Assembly: GCA_031264605.1 (NCBI GenBank) | Contig: JAISDQ010000153.1 | Span: 1-7,304 of the forward strand | Direction: 5' to 3' | From: Synergistaceae bacterium | GTDB lineage: Bacteria > Synergistota > Synergistia > Synergistales > Synergistaceae | Length of the DNA: 7,304 nucleotides | Part shown: positions 4,955-7,304 of the stretch, piece by piece | Layout of the letters: the number at the start of each line of letters is the position of its first letter | Position numbering within the stretch: position 1 is the first letter of the stretch | Position numbers and translations under genes: made by a program | Notes under the pieces: generated by a model | The model's input: only the letters and a program-made list of their open reading frames with translations | Told to the model about the DNA's origin: nothing | The model's database searches: none

Positions 4955-5838
4955 AAACGAAGGCGGTTCGCACGATCGCGGTTCACAAATCAGGAATGAT
5001 TTACATAGTCGTCTCGATCGTCATGGGACTGCTCGCCATAAACGGAGGCAACAATTTCCATTATCTCGCCGCCGCGGTAATATTGGGTTATATGTTGGCG
5101 TCCGGCGTCGCGGGACGCGGGAATATCCGCGCCGCCGAAGTATCGCTGTCGTTCCCCGACGAAATTTACGCTCGCGTGCCGTTTATGCTCGGCGTAAAAG
5201 TTCATAACAGGGGGCGCGCGCCGATTTTCCTCATCGATGTCCGCGTCGGCGATTCCCGCGTTTTTTTCCCGGTCGTTCAGCCCGGGGAAACTCTCGCCAA
5301 GCCGCTCGCTTTTCGTCTGGCAGGCCGCGGCGTTCAGAACGTGGGCGATATAGAGCTGTCTTCCGCTTACCCCTTCGATTTTTTCACCCGTTACTGGCCC
5401 GTATCGTTCAGGGGGCAGGTGATAGCTTTTCCCGAACCCATTGCCGGTGAAAACCGCGCCGACGCCTGGGTCTCGTCTTCGGACGAATACGCGGCGGTCA
5501 GGGAAAAAACCGACGCGGAGCGCGACGCGGCGGGAGTGCGCCCTTACGCCGAAGGGGACTCGATGCGGGTCATTCATTGGAAATCGACGGCCAGAACCGG
5601 CCGCCTCAAGTCTCGCATGTACGACGATTCCGGCGAGACGGGGACGCGCGTGATAGACCTCGACACCCTTGTCGCCTCCGGAAAGGAAAGAGGGCTTTCG
5701 GCGGCTTCGCACGAAATATCCCGGGCGATAAAATCGGGAGTTCCGATAGGCCTGAAGGACGGCGACGCCGTTTGGCCCCCCTCGGGGGCTCGCTCGGACA
5801 AACTGTTCATGCTCACAAATCTGGCGCTTTATGAATAA
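4951..5838 (+). CDS. DUF58 family membrane-associated protein
   Basis: 295 residues from TTG 4951, which overlaps the previous stop (TTGA). GGAGGAG lies 11 nt upstream. An in-frame ATG at 4996 is the alternative but has only a cramped AGGA next to it. Residues about 16-31 and 37-54 are two membrane helices, as is usual at the DUF58 N-terminus. Residues 62-160 are a beta-rich region (VHNRGRAPIFLIDVRV, SSAYPFDFFTRYW) typical of these proteins. The DUF58 signature is at 196-220: VRPYAEGDSMRVIHWKSTAR. Family function is not settled; it is nearly always next to a MoxR ATPase. The C-terminal part after the signature is short (about 75 residues), so any von Willebrand-like fold there is reduced or incomplete. 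The next gene begins 8 nt before its end. Confidence 0.9.
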   Translation: MKTKAVRTIAVHKSGMIYIVVSIVMGLLAINGGNNFHYLAAAVILGYMLASGVAGRGNIRAAEVSLSFPDEIYARVPFMLGVKVHNRGRAPIFLIDVRVGDSRVFFPVVQPGETLAKPLAFRLAGRGVQNVGDIELSSAYPFDFFTRYWPVSFRGQVIAFPEPIAGENRADAWVSSSDEYAAVREKTDAERDAAGVRPYAEGDSMRVIHWKSTARTGRLKSRMYDDSGETGTRVIDLDTLVASGKERGLSAASHEISRAIKSGVPIGLKDGDAVWPPSGARSDKLFMLTNLALYE

Positions 5839-7304
5839 AAGAACTGTAGAACTTAAAAATTTATTGCTGTTCAACACCGCCTGCCTTGGAGCCGTGACTT
5901 TGGCGGCTTGTCACGACTCGATAGGAACCGCTTACGCCGCGCTCTTTCTGCTGGCGGGTTCCGCGGCTTTCTGCGTTGACGCCTTCGGCCTCGCGCATCC
6001 GTCCAGATTTTTGATGAACGCCGCCTCAGTCGCCGTAATGCTGATTTCTGCCGTCAGAATGAGATACGACAATTTCGTCATCGTCTTCACGGAGGCTATT
6101 CTGCTCATGATGGCCGTCAAGATGTTCGAGAGAAAACTTTCGCGCGACTATATCCAGATCGCCCTCATGTCGTCGGTAACTATCGTAGCGGCGGCGGTGG
6201 AGGCGACTGACGGAACTTACGTTTATTATTGCGTCATCATCAGCGTTCTCGCGGGTTTTCAACTGATTCTCTCGGCCTGGTACGCGCGCGCGCCTCATTC
6301 TTCGCTCTCTTTGAGGGAAGTCGCTCAGGTCGCCGGACGGGGGATGAGCATATGGGCGATGATGGTTCCGCTGTGCCTGCTGCTGTTTTTTGCCGCTCCG
6401 CGCGCGCGGCTCACACTCGGACAGATATCCGGGGGGCGCGGCCGGGACAGCTTTACGGGATTTTCGGAATACCTGACGCTGGGTTCCGTTAAAAATATTC
6501 AGGAGGACGATTCTCTCGCATTCAGGGCGGAAATGCCCCACACAGCGCCTAAATACCTGTTCTGGAGAGGGTTGGTGCTCGACTTCTTCGACGGGAACGC
6601 GTGGCGGGCGCGCTCCTCACGGGGGGAACGGCGCGAACAGGCGGAGACGGATGGGGCCGGAGTCGTCAAGCAGGAAATCTTCATCGAAAACAGCAGATAT
6701 ATGGGCGCGCTGTTCGCCATGGACGTCCCCGTGATGGTGAACGCCCCGGGAGTGATGCCGAGGGGAGACGGCGTCTTCGTAAACGCGAATTTCAGGGATC
6801 GCCTGAGAAGCTACACCGCTTTGTCGGTTCCCTCCGACTCATTCAAGCCCTCGTCGGGGGCGATCAGGCGCCGGGATTATCTCGAACTGCCGTCGGGTTA
6901 CGGAGAATCCATCCGAAACCTGACCGCCGAAATAACGCGCGGGGTGAAAGACGGCGACATACCGGCGGAGATCATGAAATATCTGTCCCCCCCGGATTTT
7001 TCGTATTCTCTCGACGATCTTCCCATGTCCCGGGAGCCTCTGGAGGAATTTTTGTTCGCGGCGCGGCGCGGGAACTGCGAGTACTTCGCCGCGGCGATGA
7101 CCGTGATGCTGAGAATGGCCGGCATCCCCGCCCGCATTGTGGCCGGCTACCACGGAGGCGTATATAACGAGAGCGGCGGATATTACGTAGTCAGCCAGGC
7201 CAACGCTCACGTATGGGTGGAAGCGTGGGACGGGGACGAAAAATCCTGGCGCAGATACGATCCAACCCCGGACGACGAAAGTATCCAAGGCGGCGCGTCG
7301 GGCG
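5831..7304 (+). CDS. TgpA-like membrane transglutaminase (3' end outside window)
   Basis: 491 complete codons from ATG 5831 without a stop; the gene runs off the window. No good Shine-Dalgarno precedes the ATG, but it overlaps the DUF58 stop (ATGAATAA), so translation is probably coupled. Residues 1-190 carry about six or seven membrane helices, the DUF3488-type region. Residues 205-260 have the family's 'GFSEYLTLGS...YLFWRGLVLDFFDGNAW' block. The papain-like transglutaminase core is at about 395-485: Cys416 in RRGNCEYFAAAM, His460 in ANAHVWVEAW and Asp477 in RYDPTP complete the triad. LRMAGIPARIVAGYHGG is the conserved link between Cys and His. A C-terminal membrane helix and DUF4129 domain would be expected beyond the window. 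The enzymatic domain would face outside the cytoplasmic membrane. The substrate is unknown. With the upstream MoxR and DUF58 genes it forms a widespread operon type. Confidence 0.93.
   Translation, partial: MNKRTVELKNLLLFNTACLGAVTLAACHDSIGTAYAALFLLAGSAAFCVDAFGLAHPSRFLMNAASVAVMLISAVRMRYDNFVIVFTEAILLMMAVKMFERKLSRDYIQIALMSSVTIVAAAVEATDGTYVYYCVIISVLAGFQLILSAWYARAPHSSLSLREVAQVAGRGMSIWAMMVPLCLLLFFAAPRARLTLGQISGGRGRDSFTGFSEYLTLGSVKNIQEDDSLAFRAEMPHTAPKYLFWRGLVLDFFDGNAWRARSSRGERREQAETDGAGVVKQEIFIENSRYMGALFAMDVPVMVNAPGVMPRGDGVFVNANFRDRLRSYTALSVPSDSFKPSSGAIRRRDYLELPSGYGESIRNLTAEITRGVKDGDIPAEIMKYLSPPDFSYSLDDLPMSREPLEEFLFAARRGNCEYFAAAMTVMLRMAGIPARIVAGYHGGVYNESGGYYVVSQANAHVWVEAWDGDEKSWRRYDPTPDDESIQGGASG

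Noticed and set aside
6601..7288. Long frames on both strands within the transglutaminase gene
   Set aside because: The transglutaminase frame is continuous through this region with the full catalytic triad; the others are shadows.
1..7304. CRISPR array, tRNA, rRNA or complete insertion sequence
   Set aside because: No regularly spaced repeats, no cloverleaf-like sequence and no intact transposase in any frame were seen.

Overview
This is bacterial chromosomal DNA with no rRNA, tRNA or taxon-specific marker. The gene content (MoxR/DUF58/transglutaminase operon, DUF2207 envelope protein, several type II toxin-antitoxin genes) and the frequent GTG and TTG starts fit a moderate-GC anaerobe-type bacterium. 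I cannot place it more precisely. The left part (about 1-3,950) is an AT-richer accessory patchwork. The right part (about 4,010 to the end) is a visibly GC-richer conserved operon.

Left patchwork, + strand: the window opens inside a Phd/YefM-type antitoxin gene. It is followed, with start and stop codons overlapping, by only the first 22 codons of a VapC-like PIN toxin. The stop codon of that stub runs into the Shine-Dalgarno sequence of a short DUF2207 membrane protein (264-1211) with a 45-bp tandem repeat and an Arg/Gly-rich tail. Positions 1212-1632 hold no supportable gene.

Left patchwork, - strand (read right to left): a TacA (DUF1778) antitoxin and TacT (GNAT) toxin pair is followed 15 nt later by a second Phd/YefM antitoxin, and then by a second VapC stub of 41 codons. 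The DUF2207 gene therefore sits between two diverged, inverted antitoxin plus truncated-toxin modules, both of which lost the toxin 3' end on the side facing it. Further right, still on the - strand, are a hypothetical membrane-anchored protein (3060-3578) and, overlapping its start, a decayed gene (3562-3895) broken by a frame change and an in-frame TGA. A good sigma70-type promoter lies directly upstream of the decayed gene.

Right part, + strand: a MoxR-type AAA+ ATPase (4010-4954), a DUF58 protein (4951-5838) and a TgpA-like membrane transglutaminase (5831 to the window end, incomplete) overlap head to tail (4-nt and 8-nt overlaps) and form one translationally coupled operon. By family knowledge the MoxR ATPase probably acts as a chaperone or remodeller for the membrane partners, and the transglutaminase acts outside the membrane. 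The catalytic Cys, His and Asp are all present.

The most unusual observation is the pair of independently truncated VapC toxins, each beside a retained antitoxin, flanking a DUF2207 gene that appears to use the first antitoxin's transcription unit.
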